Assembly: GCA_937890245.1 (NCBI GenBank)
Contig: CALACF010000414.1
Coordinates: 1-7,816 of the forward strand
Direction: 5' to 3'
Length of the DNA: 7,816 bases
From: an uncultured Flavobacteriales bacterium
GTDB taxonomy: Bacteria > Bacteroidota > Bacteroidia > Flavobacteriales_D > Sanyastnellaceae
Positions within the stretch are counted from its first letter, which is position 1. Every line of letters begins with the position of its first letter. The notes below the pieces were generated by a model, which saw nothing but the letters and a program-made list of their open reading frames with translations, was not told the DNA's origin and ran no database searches. Both the position numbers and the translations under genes were made by a program. Shown here piece by piece: positions 1 to 6,013 of the stretch.

Positions 1-105
1 ATGCGTGATGCGGTCAACCCGCTCAAGCAAGCCCAAAAACCAGGCGGGCCCAGGAAGCCCGAAGCGCCTGAGAAGTCCGAAGCGCCAGAAGCCCCAAAAA
101 AGTGA
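1..105 (+). CDS. C-terminal tail of an unidentified upstream protein (partial)
   Basis: The frame is open from the first base to a TGA at 103-105 and gives 34 residues ending in a low-complexity tail rich in Lys, Pro, Glu and Ala (KPEAPEKSEAPEAPKK). The ATG at position 1 is only where the window is cut and need not be the start; the gene most likely extends to the left. Its stop overlaps the ATG of the next gene by one base (TGATG), the same junction seen twice more in this window, which supports it being a real gene end. A charged, proline-rich tail like this is usually disordered and does not identify a family. I cannot name the protein. Confidence 0.5.
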   Translation: MRDAVNPLKQAQKPGGPRKPEAPEKSEAPEAPKK

Positions 106-1049
106 TGGAAGGGATGCCTGCAATATTGACCCTCCTGCTGGGACTGGGCCTGTTGGTGGCGGGCGGCGAACTCTTGGTTCGTGGCGCGGTGGCCGCTGCG
201 ATCAAAGCGAGAATCGCGCCGCTGATTGTGGGGCTGACGGTGGTTAGTTTCGGCACGTCTGCTCCAGAGTTGTTCACTTCCTTTTCTGCTGCACTCGATG
301 GAAGTGCGGGTATCGCTGTAGGGAATGTCGTGGGATCAAACATTGCAAACATCGCACTGATTCTAGGCATCACTGCCCTGGTCAAGCCAGTGCTTGTCGA
401 CCGCGGCGTGCTCAATCGCGACGCACCATTGATGATTGCTGCCGGGCTTGCAATGTGGTTTTTTGCAAGGAACGGTGAAATTTCATCGGCTGAGGGCGGC
501 TGGCTTTTGCTGGCCATGTGCGCATTCATCAGTGTGATGATTTGGACCGCAAAAACAGACCGCAAAAAAGACCGCAAGGACGCCGACCAGCAAGCCTACA
601 AGCCCATGCATTGGATTGTTGGGATGATTTCGCTTGGAACGGTCGGGCTGTACTTCGGGTCGGGCTGGTTTGTCAGCGGAGCCAAAGAATTGGCCGTATT
701 GGCCGGGGTAAGTGACCGCGTGATTGGACTGACTGTCGTGGCATTCGGAACCAGCGTTCCGGAGTTGGTCGCTTCTGTTATTGCAGCCGTTCGTGGCCAT
801 TCGGATTTGGCCTTGGGCAATGTGGTCGGCTCCAACCTGTTCAATATTCTTCTCGTCTTGGGCGCGACCTCCGTCGTCCTTCCACTCGAAGTGGTGCCGC
901 AGATTCTCAATACTGACTTGTGGTGGATGATCGCAATTTCGGTCGCCTTGGTGCCATTGGCATGGAGTAAAAAAATCGGCCGTGTCAAAGGCGGCTTGCT
1001 TCTGGCGCTCTACATTGGCTACATCTTCACCACCTGGCCCAGCCTCTAA
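105..1049 (+). CDS. Calcium/sodium antiporter, YrbG/CaxA type (Na+/Ca2+ exchanger family)
   Basis: This is a predicted inner-membrane exchanger of 314 residues that would export Ca2+ in exchange for Na+ or H+. It shows the family's internal duplication. Repeat 1 has IVGLTVVSFGTSAPE (about 41-55) and GNVVGSNIANIALILG (73-88). Repeat 2 has VIGLTVVAFGTSVPE (206-220) and GNVVGSNLFNILLVLG (238-253). The two GTS(A/V)PE segments carry the acidic residues that bind the cation in this family. About ten hydrophobic segments are split by a charged loop near 149-166 (KTDRKKDRKDAD), presumably cytoplasmic. The ATG at 105 was chosen because it overlaps the previous stop as TGATG; GTG 102 and ATG 114 are alternatives, and many homologues begin at the MP of the latter. 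The length is normal. The exact ion specificity cannot be read from sequence. Confidence 0.93.
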   Translation: MEGMPAILTLLLGLGLLVAGGELLVRGAVAAAIKARIAPLIVGLTVVSFGTSAPELFTSFSAALDGSAGIAVGNVVGSNIANIALILGITALVKPVLVDRGVLNRDAPLMIAAGLAMWFFARNGEISSAEGGWLLLAMCAFISVMIWTAKTDRKKDRKDADQQAYKPMHWIVGMISLGTVGLYFGSGWFVSGAKELAVLAGVSDRVIGLTVVAFGTSVPELVASVIAAVRGHSDLALGNVVGSNLFNILLVLGATSVVLPLEVVPQILNTDLWWMIAISVALVPLAWSKKIGRVKGGLLLALYIGYIFTTWPSL

Positions 1050-1061
1050 TTCTCTGCACCC

Positions 1062-1877
1062 ATGTCAATTCACGGAAAAGCCAAACGCATCACCACGCAG
1101 GTGCTGCAAGAGATGAAAAACAACGGCGAGAAAATCGCGATGTTGACCGCCTATGATTACTCGATGGCACGGATTGTCGATGCTGCAGGCGTAGATATTA
1201 TTCTCGTGGGCGACAGCGCATCGAACGTCATGGCGGGCCACGAAACGACCCTGCCCATTACGCTCGACCACATGATTTATCACGCCCAAGGCGTGGTGCG
1301 TGCGGCGAAAAAGGCGCTGGTGGTGGTCGACCTTCCCTTCGGCACCTACCAAGGCAATTCAAAACAAGCCCTCAACAGCTCGATCCGCATCATGAAGGAA
1401 AGCGGCGCGCATGCCGTTAAACTCGAGGGCGGCGCTGAGGTTCGTGAGAGCATCGAGCGCATTCTGACGGCGGGCATCCCAGTGATGGGTCACTTGGGCC
1501 TGACGCCGCAGAGCATCTACAAGTTTGGAACGTACACCGTGCGGGCCAAGGAGGCGGCTGAGGCTGAAGCGCTGCGCTCAGATGCGGCGATGCTGGAAGA
1601 AATCGGATGCTTTTCTCTGGTGCTGGAAAAGGTGCCAGCGGGACTTGCAACGGAGGTGTCGAAGTCGATCGGCATTCCTACGGTTGGCATCGGAGCCGGA
1701 GGCGGTTGCGACGGCCAGGTCCTGGTGCTCCACGACATGCTGGGCCTTACCCTGGACTTCTCCCCTCAATTTTTGCGCCGCTACCTCGACATGGGTGAGC
1801 AAATGAATTCGGCTATATCCCAATACGTAGCGGACGTGCGATCACGAGATTTCCCGAACGAAAGCGAGCAGTACTGA
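1062..1877 (+). CDS. panB: 3-methyl-2-oxobutanoate hydroxymethyltransferase
   Basis: PanB is a cytoplasmic enzyme that transfers a hydroxymethyl group from 5,10-methylene-tetrahydrofolate to 3-methyl-2-oxobutanoate, giving ketopantoate, the first committed step of pantothenate and CoA synthesis. The 271 residues match the family along their whole length. LTAYDY (28-33) opens the barrel. D51 in VGDSASNV and D90 in VVDLPFG correspond to the Mg2+-binding aspartates, K120 and E122 in AVKLEGG to the substrate-binding pair, and E189 in VLEKVPA to the catalytic acid. MGHLGLTPQ (142-150) and VGIGAGGGCDGQVLV are also typical. The ATG lies 12 bp after the exchanger stop, and the TGA overlaps the next ATG (TGATG), so it is probably co-transcribed with both neighbours. 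No other pan gene is present here. Nothing is missing or truncated. Confidence 0.97.
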   Translation: MSIHGKAKRITTQVLQEMKNNGEKIAMLTAYDYSMARIVDAAGVDIILVGDSASNVMAGHETTLPITLDHMIYHAQGVVRAAKKALVVVDLPFGTYQGNSKQALNSSIRIMKESGAHAVKLEGGAEVRESIERILTAGIPVMGHLGLTPQSIYKFGTYTVRAKEAAEAEALRSDAAMLEEIGCFSLVLEKVPAGLATEVSKSIGIPTVGIGAGGGCDGQVLVLHDMLGLTLDFSPQFLRRYLDMGEQMNSAISQYVADVRSRDFPNESEQY

Positions 1878-2629
1878 TGTCTGGCAGCAAAAAGGGCTTT
1901 GCAAAGAAGCCGAAGGCGCCGCTCATCATGTCTGATGAGCGCAACCTTGAAGTGCTCTTTGAGGACAACCACATCATTGCCGTCTGCAAGCGATCCTCGG
2001 ACATCGTCCAAGGTGACGCCACGCACGACCGCACCCTAGACCGTGTGGTCCGCTCCTACCTGAAGCAGAAGTACAACAAGCCAGGGGACGCCTACCTCGG
2101 GCTTGTCCACCGGATCGACCGCCCTGTCAGCGGCGTAATTTTGTTCGCCAAGACGTCCAAGGCGCTGTCCCGGCTGACGGCGGCGTTCCGACATCGCGAG
2201 GTAAGCAAGACGTATTGGGCTGTGGTCCAACCTGCGCCTCCAGCCGAGGAAGGCCACGTGATCAACTACTTGGCCAAGAAAGAGAAGAACAACAAGAGCT
2301 ACGCATTCAACGAGCCCGGCCCCAGCCGCAAAGAGGCCGAACTGCGCTACAAACTCATGGGCAAGGGCAGCCACTACTCCTTTGTAGAGGTCTACCCAAA
2401 GACTGGCCGCCACCATCAAATCCGCGTTACGCTCTCCGCTTTGGGCTGCCCCATCAAGGGAGATATCAAGTACGGCGCCCGCCGAACCAATGACAACGCT
2501 TCGATCCATCTGCACGCGCGGGCCATCGAATTCATCCACCCCGTCAAACGCGAGGTGATGCGCATCGTTGCGGCCCCGCCAGAAGATCCGCTGTGGGACC
2601 GCTTCATCGAGATCGATCAAGCACGGTAA
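1877..2629 (+). CDS. RluA-family RNA pseudouridine synthase
   Basis: This predicted cytoplasmic enzyme isomerises uridine to pseudouridine in rRNA or tRNA. It has 250 residues. HRIDRPVSGV (78-87) is the signature of RluA-type synthases, with D81 as the catalytic aspartate. FVEVYPKTGRHHQIRVTLSALGCPIKGDIKYG (starting near residue 169) is the conserved C-terminal RNA-binding and active-site segment. The usual N-terminal KPxG motif is replaced by CKRSSDIVQGD, a variant I recall from Bacteroidota members. There is no S4 domain, so this is the short form. A basic leader (KKGFAKKPK) precedes the core; an internal ATG at 1928 is a possible alternative start. I kept 1877 because it overlaps the panB stop as TGATG, which suggests coupled translation. 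The target uridine cannot be assigned, so no Rlu/Tru letter is given. Confidence 0.92.
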   Translation: MSGSKKGFAKKPKAPLIMSDERNLEVLFEDNHIIAVCKRSSDIVQGDATHDRTLDRVVRSYLKQKYNKPGDAYLGLVHRIDRPVSGVILFAKTSKALSRLTAAFRHREVSKTYWAVVQPAPPAEEGHVINYLAKKEKNNKSYAFNEPGPSRKEAELRYKLMGKGSHYSFVEVYPKTGRHHQIRVTLSALGCPIKGDIKYGARRTNDNASIHLHARAIEFIHPVKREVMRIVAAPPEDPLWDRFIEIDQAR

Positions 2630-2638
2630 GCACGGTAA
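2621..2638 (+). repeat. Perfect 9-bp tandem duplication spanning a stop codon
   Basis: GCACGGTAA occurs twice head to tail. The first copy contains the last codons and TAA stop of the RluA-family gene; the second repeats the same stop in the same frame nine bases later. It looks like a replication-slippage product. The effect on the protein is nil, apart from a back-up in-frame stop. Confidence 0.8.
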
Positions 2639-2695
2639 GCACAATTGAAGCCACGATCAAAGCGAATTGTTGGCATCTCTTGCAACAGAAGTTGC

Positions 2696-2725
2696 CTTGG
2701 CCCGAGGGGCATTGGCTTAAATTGC
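2696..2725 (+). promoter_or_regulatory. Possible promoter for trxB
   Basis: Within the 133-bp gap before trxB there is a CTTG at 2696-2699 and, 18 bp further, TAAATTGC at 2718-2725. This loosely resembles the Bacteroidota TTTG / TAnnTTTG promoter, with six of eight positions matching in the second box. It would give a leader of about 30 nt before the ATG at 2763. A GGGGC/GCCCC inverted repeat (2706-2710 and 2726-2730) flanks the second box. The rest of the gap (2639-2695 and 2731-2762) holds nothing I can name. The match is weak and could be chance. Confidence 0.25.
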
Positions 2726-2762
2726 GCCCCGCAAAGAAATTGTACCCGCAAACGAAATCTCC

Positions 2763-3716
2763 ATGTCTGAAGCCAACGAACACGTCAAATGCCTGATCAT
2801 CGGATCGGGGCCCGCAGGATACACCGCCGCCATCTACGCCGCTCGAGCCGACATGAAGCCTGTGCTTTACCAAGGATTACAGCCCGGCGGACAGCTGACT
2901 GAGACCACAGACGTCGACAATTTCCCAGGCTACCCCGATGGTGTCAATGGCACGGCCATGATGGCTGACTTGGAGACGCAGGCGCGCCGTTTTGATACGG
3001 ACGTGCGCAATGGTTGGGCTACAGCGGTCGACTTTATAGGATCCGTTCACCGCGTCGAATTCGACGGCGGCGCGCATGTAGTAACAGCGGACTCGGTTAT
3101 CATCTCCACGGGCGCCTCAGCCAAATGGCTCGGCCTCGAAAGCGAGCAGAAGTTCAAGGAGAATGGCGGCGGCGTTTCAGCCTGCGCTGTTTGCGATGGC
3201 TTCTTCTATAAAGGCCAAGATGTCGCGATCGTAGGTGCCGGAGACTCTGCCTGCGAGGAGGCCAGCTACCTTGCCAAGCTTTGCAATAAGGTTTACATGA
3301 TCGTGCGCCGCGATCAAATGCGCGCCTCACGTGCCATGCAAAACCGCGTGAACGGAATCGACAACATCGAAGTACTCTACAACACCTCCACCGACGAGGT
3401 GTTGGGCGACGACACGGTGACCGGCGTGCGCGTGGTGAACACCTCGGGCGAGAAGCACGAGCTTGAGATCCAGGGCTTCTTTGTCGCCATTGGCCACACG
3501 CCCAACACGGACATCTTCAAGGGGCAGATCGACCTCGACCCAGAGGGCTACATCATCCAAGCAGCCCCCGGAACGGGCGCCACAAACATTGAGGGCGTCT
3601 TCTGGAGCGGTGATTGCGCTGACCGCACGTACCGCCAAGCCGTCACGGCGGCAGGTTCCGGCTGCGCTGCAGCCCTCGACGCCGAGCGCTACCTCGCAGC
3701 CAAGGGATTGCACTGA
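2763..3716 (+). CDS. trxB: Thioredoxin-disulfide reductase
   Basis: TrxB is a cytoplasmic FAD enzyme that passes electrons from NADPH to oxidised thioredoxin. The 317 residues are the usual length of the low-molecular-weight bacterial form. In order: the FAD-binding GSGPAG (14-19); GGQLTETTDVDNFPGYP (42-58), typical of the family; the redox pair C141-C144 in CAVCDG; the NADPH-binding GAGDSA (158-163) followed by VRRDQMRASR, whose arginines usually read the 2'-phosphate of NADPH; and the second FAD contact SGDCAD (282-287). The ATG at 2763 is preceded by an A-rich leader and no clear Shine-Dalgarno sequence. The TGA overlaps the start of the following lipoprotein gene (TGATG), so the two are probably one transcript. 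bshB1, from the parallel bacillithiol system, lies 3 kb downstream. No anomalies are seen. Confidence 0.97.
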   Translation: MSEANEHVKCLIIGSGPAGYTAAIYAARADMKPVLYQGLQPGGQLTETTDVDNFPGYPDGVNGTAMMADLETQARRFDTDVRNGWATAVDFIGSVHRVEFDGGAHVVTADSVIISTGASAKWLGLESEQKFKENGGGVSACAVCDGFFYKGQDVAIVGAGDSACEEASYLAKLCNKVYMIVRRDQMRASRAMQNRVNGIDNIEVLYNTSTDEVLGDDTVTGVRVVNTSGEKHELEIQGFFVAIGHTPNTDIFKGQIDLDPEGYIIQAAPGTGATNIEGVFWSGDCADRTYRQAVTAAGSGCAAALDAERYLAAKGLH

Positions 3717-4501
3717 TGTTGCGGCTGGCGCTCCGAATGCGGCTGGCGCTCCGAATGCGGCTCGCGCTCCGGGTGCGGTTCGCGCTCACGGCCCTGCTAC
3801 TCTCCACGCTCGGTTGCAGTTCATCGCAGGTTGAAGTTGCCGGCGGCGGCGCGTTGGCAGATTCGGCCCACGTTCCACTTTATTCCCCAGCCGAGCTTCT
3901 AGGGCATTACGACCCTTCCGAGCATCCGGAGTTTTCGCGCGTCCCCTCTGATTGGACGGACAAGGAAGAAATCTACTTGCGCTCTGAAGTGCTGGACGCC
4001 TTTGGTCGGATGCGCGCTGCGGCTGATTCGGCTGGCGTTGCGCTGCTGATCCGCTCGGCCACCCGAAATTTCACATACCAACGCGGCATCTGGGAGCGCA
4101 AATGGGAACGCCCCCGATACATGGGTTGGTCTGCCTTCGAAAAGGCCCGCGACATTATGACGTACAGCTCCATGCCTGGTACCTCCCGCCACCATTGGGG
4201 CACGGACCTCGACCTGTGCGCCTTCGAAAACGAGTGGTTCGAAACCGGCGAGGGCTTGCTGGTCTACGCTTGGCTCGTTGAGCATGCGGCGCGCTTCGGC
4301 TTCCACCAGGTCTACTCGGATCGGGCGGAGCGCACGGGCTACCATCTCGAGCGCTGGCATTGGAGTTACATGCCCTTGGCGCAGCTGATGCTCGCCGATT
4401 ACAATGTGCTGCTCTCCTCTGACAGCCTGGGTGGGTTTTCAGGCGCTTCTGTGGCCGATAGCCTCGACGTGATCCAGCTATACGTCAATGGCATCGACTG
4501 A
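3716..4501 (+). CDS. Predicted lipoprotein D-alanyl-D-alanine carboxypeptidase, M15 (VanY-like) family
   Basis: This is a predicted envelope zinc peptidase that removes the terminal D-Ala from peptidoglycan stem peptides. The N-terminus is a lipoprotein signal: a very basic repeated stretch (about 1-21), a hydrophobic core and LSTLGC, with C34 as the likely lipidated residue. The catalytic domain has RSATRNF (113-119); SxHxxGxxxD as S157, H159, G162, D166 (SRHHWGTDLD); and ExWH as E212-H215. H159, D166 and H215 would hold zinc and E212 would be the base. It starts on the TGATG overlap with trxB. In-frame alternatives lie at ATG 3737, ATG 3755 and GTG 3773, one per unit of an 18-bp repeat; ATG 3755 would give a more ordinary signal peptide. 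L,D- or D,D-dipeptidase activity within the same fold is an alternative. Confidence 0.87.
   Translation: MLRLALRMRLALRMRLALRVRFALTALLLSTLGCSSSQVEVAGGGALADSAHVPLYSPAELLGHYDPSEHPEFSRVPSDWTDKEEIYLRSEVLDAFGRMRAAADSAGVALLIRSATRNFTYQRGIWERKWERPRYMGWSAFEKARDIMTYSSMPGTSRHHWGTDLDLCAFENEWFETGEGLLVYAWLVEHAARFGFHQVYSDRAERTGYHLERWHWSYMPLAQLMLADYNVLLSSDSLGGFSGASVADSLDVIQLYVNGID
3720..3791 (+). repeat. 18-bp tandem repeat, four copies, in a signal-peptide coding region
   Basis: The units start at 3720, 3738, 3756 and 3774. The first two are identical (TGCGGCTGGCGCTCCGAA); the third differs at three positions (CTCGCGCTCCGGG end) and the fourth is more diverged (TGCGGTTCGCGCTCACGG). Each encodes a variant of the hexapeptide RLALRM. 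The unit junctions create ATG, ATG and GTG codons in the reading frame at 3737, 3755 and 3773. Because the unit is a multiple of three, copy-number change would lengthen or shorten the basic n-region without a frameshift. Confidence 0.9.
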
Positions 4502-4526
4502 GGTAGCGGTTGAGTTGCGGACGTGA

Positions 4527-5639
4527 CTAGGGCGTGATGGAGCTGTAGAGCTTGGCGTAGGCCGCGGCAATGGCGGGGCGCGAGAATTTCGTTTCGGCGA
4601 ATTGTCGGATGGCGGGGCGATCGCGGGTGCTGCAATCCCAGTTGAGCATGATGTCGGTGAGGGCCGCGCGGTCCTCTGAGGGCAACAGGGCGCCGTTTTC
4701 TGGGGTGAGGAATTCTGCGACACCGCCAACGTCTGTTGCGATGACGGGGGTGCCAGCTGACCAGGCTTCGACCATGACGCAGGGCATGTTTTCAGATCGA
4801 CTGAAGAGCACGAGGGCGTCCGAGTGGGCCATGTGGTGGGCGACTTGGGTCGGGTCCAGGCGGCCGAGAAAGTGAATATGGTTTACCAAATGATGCTCAG
4901 CAGCCCACACGCGGTAGGGCGCGTCGTCCCCTGAGCCCGCAATGAAAAGTTCCGCTGAGAGCCCACCGTCAAGTGCTGATGCAAAGGCCTCGAGCAGGCC
5001 GAAGACATTTTTCTGCTGCTCGAGAAGCGAGGAGACATGGAAGAATTTCATGGGGCCGCCTGGTGGGCTGCCAGCGCCCAATTGGAACCGATCGCAGTCG
5101 ACCACGTTGGGGATGACGTGTGACGGTGTGCCCGATGCAAAGGGGGCCATCGCCTGCGCTAGATGCTGGGAAACAGGAGCCAATCTATCCGCTGCACCCA
5201 AAACCCGCCGCACACGTCGGGCCTGCTTCGATGTGAAGGCGGCACCTTCCGCATCATGGTAGGCGGTCCAATGTTCGGTCACCACCAGCGGAACGTCCCA
5301 GCGCCGAGCCCATCGCAAGGCCGCGTCACCCGCCTCAGCTGCCACGTGCAAATGCACAAGGTCCGGGCGCCCCCAATTGGGGATGACCTGGCGGCGGACC
5401 AATCGTTCGAGGGCCATGTCCACACGCCAGGCTCGCGGCTTGCGATCCTTCACATAAGCACGGCATTCTAGCACGCCAGCGCGCGTGGTCATATCGATAT
5501 GGGGATGCGTATGGGGATTGGCATACACCACGGCTGACGGATGGTTCAGGGCAATCGCCTCGATGTGACGCTGCACGAAATTCCCCAGCTGATCGTGGGC
5601 TTCAGAAGGGTACCAACTTGCGAAATGAAGGACACGCAT
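4527..5639 (-). CDS. Glycosyltransferase, GT4-type (glycosyltransferase family 1 fold)
   Basis: This predicted 370-residue GT-B enzyme would transfer a sugar from a nucleotide donor to an acceptor in the cell envelope. The N-terminal domain opens with VLHFASWYPSEAHDQLGNFVQRHIEA (starting at 3), the opening often seen in GT4 enzymes of polysaccharide synthesis, and has VVTEHWTAYH (119-128). The linker IPNVVDCDRF (176-185) leads to the donor-binding domain with FHVSSLLEQQKN, IAGSGDD and FLGRL. The EX7E motif is E283 to E291 in SENMPCVMVEAWSAGTPVIATDVGG. I chose ATG 5639 (MRVLHF); a GTG at 5654 would add five residues. The gene converges on the M15 gene with a 25-bp gap and no visible terminator. 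No sugar-cluster neighbours are present, so donor and acceptor are unknown. It does not resemble BshA. Confidence 0.9.
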   Translation of the reverse strand: MRVLHFASWYPSEAHDQLGNFVQRHIEAIALNHPSAVVYANPHTHPHIDMTTRAGVLECRAYVKDRKPRAWRVDMALERLVRRQVIPNWGRPDLVHLHVAAEAGDAALRWARRWDVPLVVTEHWTAYHDAEGAAFTSKQARRVRRVLGAADRLAPVSQHLAQAMAPFASGTPSHVIPNVVDCDRFQLGAGSPPGGPMKFFHVSSLLEQQKNVFGLLEAFASALDGGLSAELFIAGSGDDAPYRVWAAEHHLVNHIHFLGRLDPTQVAHHMAHSDALVLFSRSENMPCVMVEAWSAGTPVIATDVGGVAEFLTPENGALLPSEDRAALTDIMLNWDCSTRDRPAIRQFAETKFSRPAIAAAYAKLYSSITP

Positions 5640-5654
5640 ATGCGCAAGATGCAC

Positions 5655-5662
5655 TATCTTCG
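5655..5662 (+). promoter_or_regulatory. Possible -7 box for tRNA-His
   Basis: TATCTTCG matches seven of eight positions of the Bacteroidota -7 consensus TAnnTTTG. It would place the transcription start near 5668-5670, giving a leader of about 22 nt before the tRNA at 5692, which is reasonable for a tRNA gene. No good -33 TTTG is seen at the expected distance. The site lies in the 5' region of the divergent glycosyltransferase gene. Confidence 0.3.
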
Positions 5663-5691
5663 CGCCCCATTCAAGGGAAATTCCTGAAAAT

Positions 5692-5766
5692 GGTGGCTAT
5701 AGCTCAGATGGTTAGAGCACTGGTTTGTGGTACCAGGGGTCGTGGGTTCGATTCCCATTAGCCACC
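5692..5766 (+). tRNA. tRNA-His (anticodon GTG)
   Basis: The cloverleaf is complete. The acceptor stem pairs GTGGCTA (5693-5699) with TAGCCAC (5759-5765). The D stem is GCTC/GAGC (5702-5705 and 5715-5718). The anticodon stem CTGGT/ACCAG (5720-5724 and 5732-5736) encloses the loop TTGTGGT with anticodon GTG at 5727-5729. The T stem GTGGG/CCCAT (5742-5746 and 5754-5758, one G-T wobble) closes on TTCGATT. The extra G at 5692 opposite C73 at 5766 is the G-1:C73 pair that identifies tRNA-His to its synthetase. The 3' CCA is not fully encoded. It decodes CAC and CAU. Confidence 0.97.
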
Positions 5767-5772
5767 CAAACG

Positions 5773-5803
5773 AAAAGCCCTCGCTCAAGCGGGGGCTTTT
5801 TTT
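5773..5803 (+). terminator. Intrinsic terminator of tRNA-His, possibly bidirectional
   Basis: AAAAGCCC (5773-5780) pairs with GGGCTTTT (5793-5800). A T-G pair and CGC/GCG continue the stem inward to a TCAA loop (5785-5788), and a run of seven T follows (5797-5803). It begins six bases after the tRNA. In the minus direction the same hairpin is followed by TTTTCGTTT, so it could also end the idi transcript arriving from the right. Confidence 0.9.
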
Positions 5804-6011
5804 GTTTCCGCCCGCGTGAAGGGACCAGAATCCAATCAGGCGGATAACTGAACTCACTTTGAGAAGGTGGTCCGCTTGCACGTCACAGGGGTGCGGTAGA
5901 GGTCTTTGAAGTTTTAGCTACGTCTATGATGCATAGCCACATCTGGTGCATCACGGACGTTACAGTCTTTGCCAAGGCCTCTACGGACATGATAATTGGA
6001 GGGGAATTATG
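5804..6011. other. Non-coding spacer rich in inverted repeats between tRNA-His and idi
   Basis: This stretch of about 208 bp has no credible gene. The only long open frame across it is on the minus strand and is an antisense artefact that continues through the tRNA. It contains a series of inverted repeats: GGACCA/TGGTCC (5822-5827 and 5868-5873), the nested hairpin at 5896-5984, and a bulged stem at 5986-6013 that runs into the idi stop codon. It may be the structured 3' UTR of idi, an unrecognised small RNA, or a relic of a small mobile repeat. I do not recognise a known RNA family. Confidence 0.5.
5896..5984. repeat. Nested imperfect inverted repeat (large hairpin)
   Basis: The outer arms GTAGAGGTCTTTG (5896-5908) and CCAAGGCCTCTAC (5972-5984) pair at 12 of 13 positions when one G-U is allowed on the plus strand. 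Inside lie ACGTC/GACGT (5920-5924 and 5956-5960), then, after a 2x2 internal loop, the perfect TGATGCA/TGCATCA (5927-5933 and 5947-5953), and at the tip CCA/TGG (5937-5939 and 5944-5946) around CATC. Helices this well nested are unlikely to be chance in about 90 bp. On the minus strand the G-U pair becomes a mismatch, so the plus-strand RNA pairs slightly better. Confidence 0.65.
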
Positions 6012-6013
6012 TC
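5986..6013. repeat. Bulged inverted repeat over the idi stop codon
   Basis: GACAT and AATT (5986-5990 and 5994-5997, with a three-base GAT bulge between them) pair with AATTATGTC (6005-6013) around a seven-base GGAGGGG loop. The right arm includes part of the idi stop codon. No T-run follows on the minus strand, so it is not a classical terminator, but it could stabilise the idi mRNA end. Confidence 0.45.

Noticed and set aside
1..105. A complete 34-residue small protein starting at base 1
   Set aside because: The ATG coincides with the window edge, and the low-complexity composition looks like the tail of a longer protein.
23..577. A 184-residue minus-strand open frame over the exchanger gene
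   Set aside because: It lies opposite a gene with clear family motifs, has no recognisable domain, and reads like reverse-complement coding sequence in GC-rich DNA.
2036..2644. A 202-residue minus-strand open frame over the RluA-family gene
   Set aside because: The plus strand carries the HRID catalytic motif and normal family length. The antisense frame shows no domain and ends at the duplicated TAA region.
3463..3834. A 123-residue plus-strand frame spanning the trxB/M15 junction
   Set aside because: It is an off-frame reading of trxB and the 18-bp repeat, rich in repeated Ala-Pro-Asn, and lacks a domain.
4527..5639. The glycosyltransferase as BshA, the first bacillithiol enzyme
   Set aside because: It is a GT4-type enzyme but opens with VLHFASWYPSEAHDQLGNF, typical of polysaccharide transferases, and lacks the BshA-style GGSGVVATELG opening.
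5654..5881. A 75-residue minus-strand open frame across the tRNA region
   Set aside because: Its middle (GIEPTTPGTTNQCSNHLSYS) is the antisense translation of the tRNA-His gene, a well-known false protein. It also covers the terminator.
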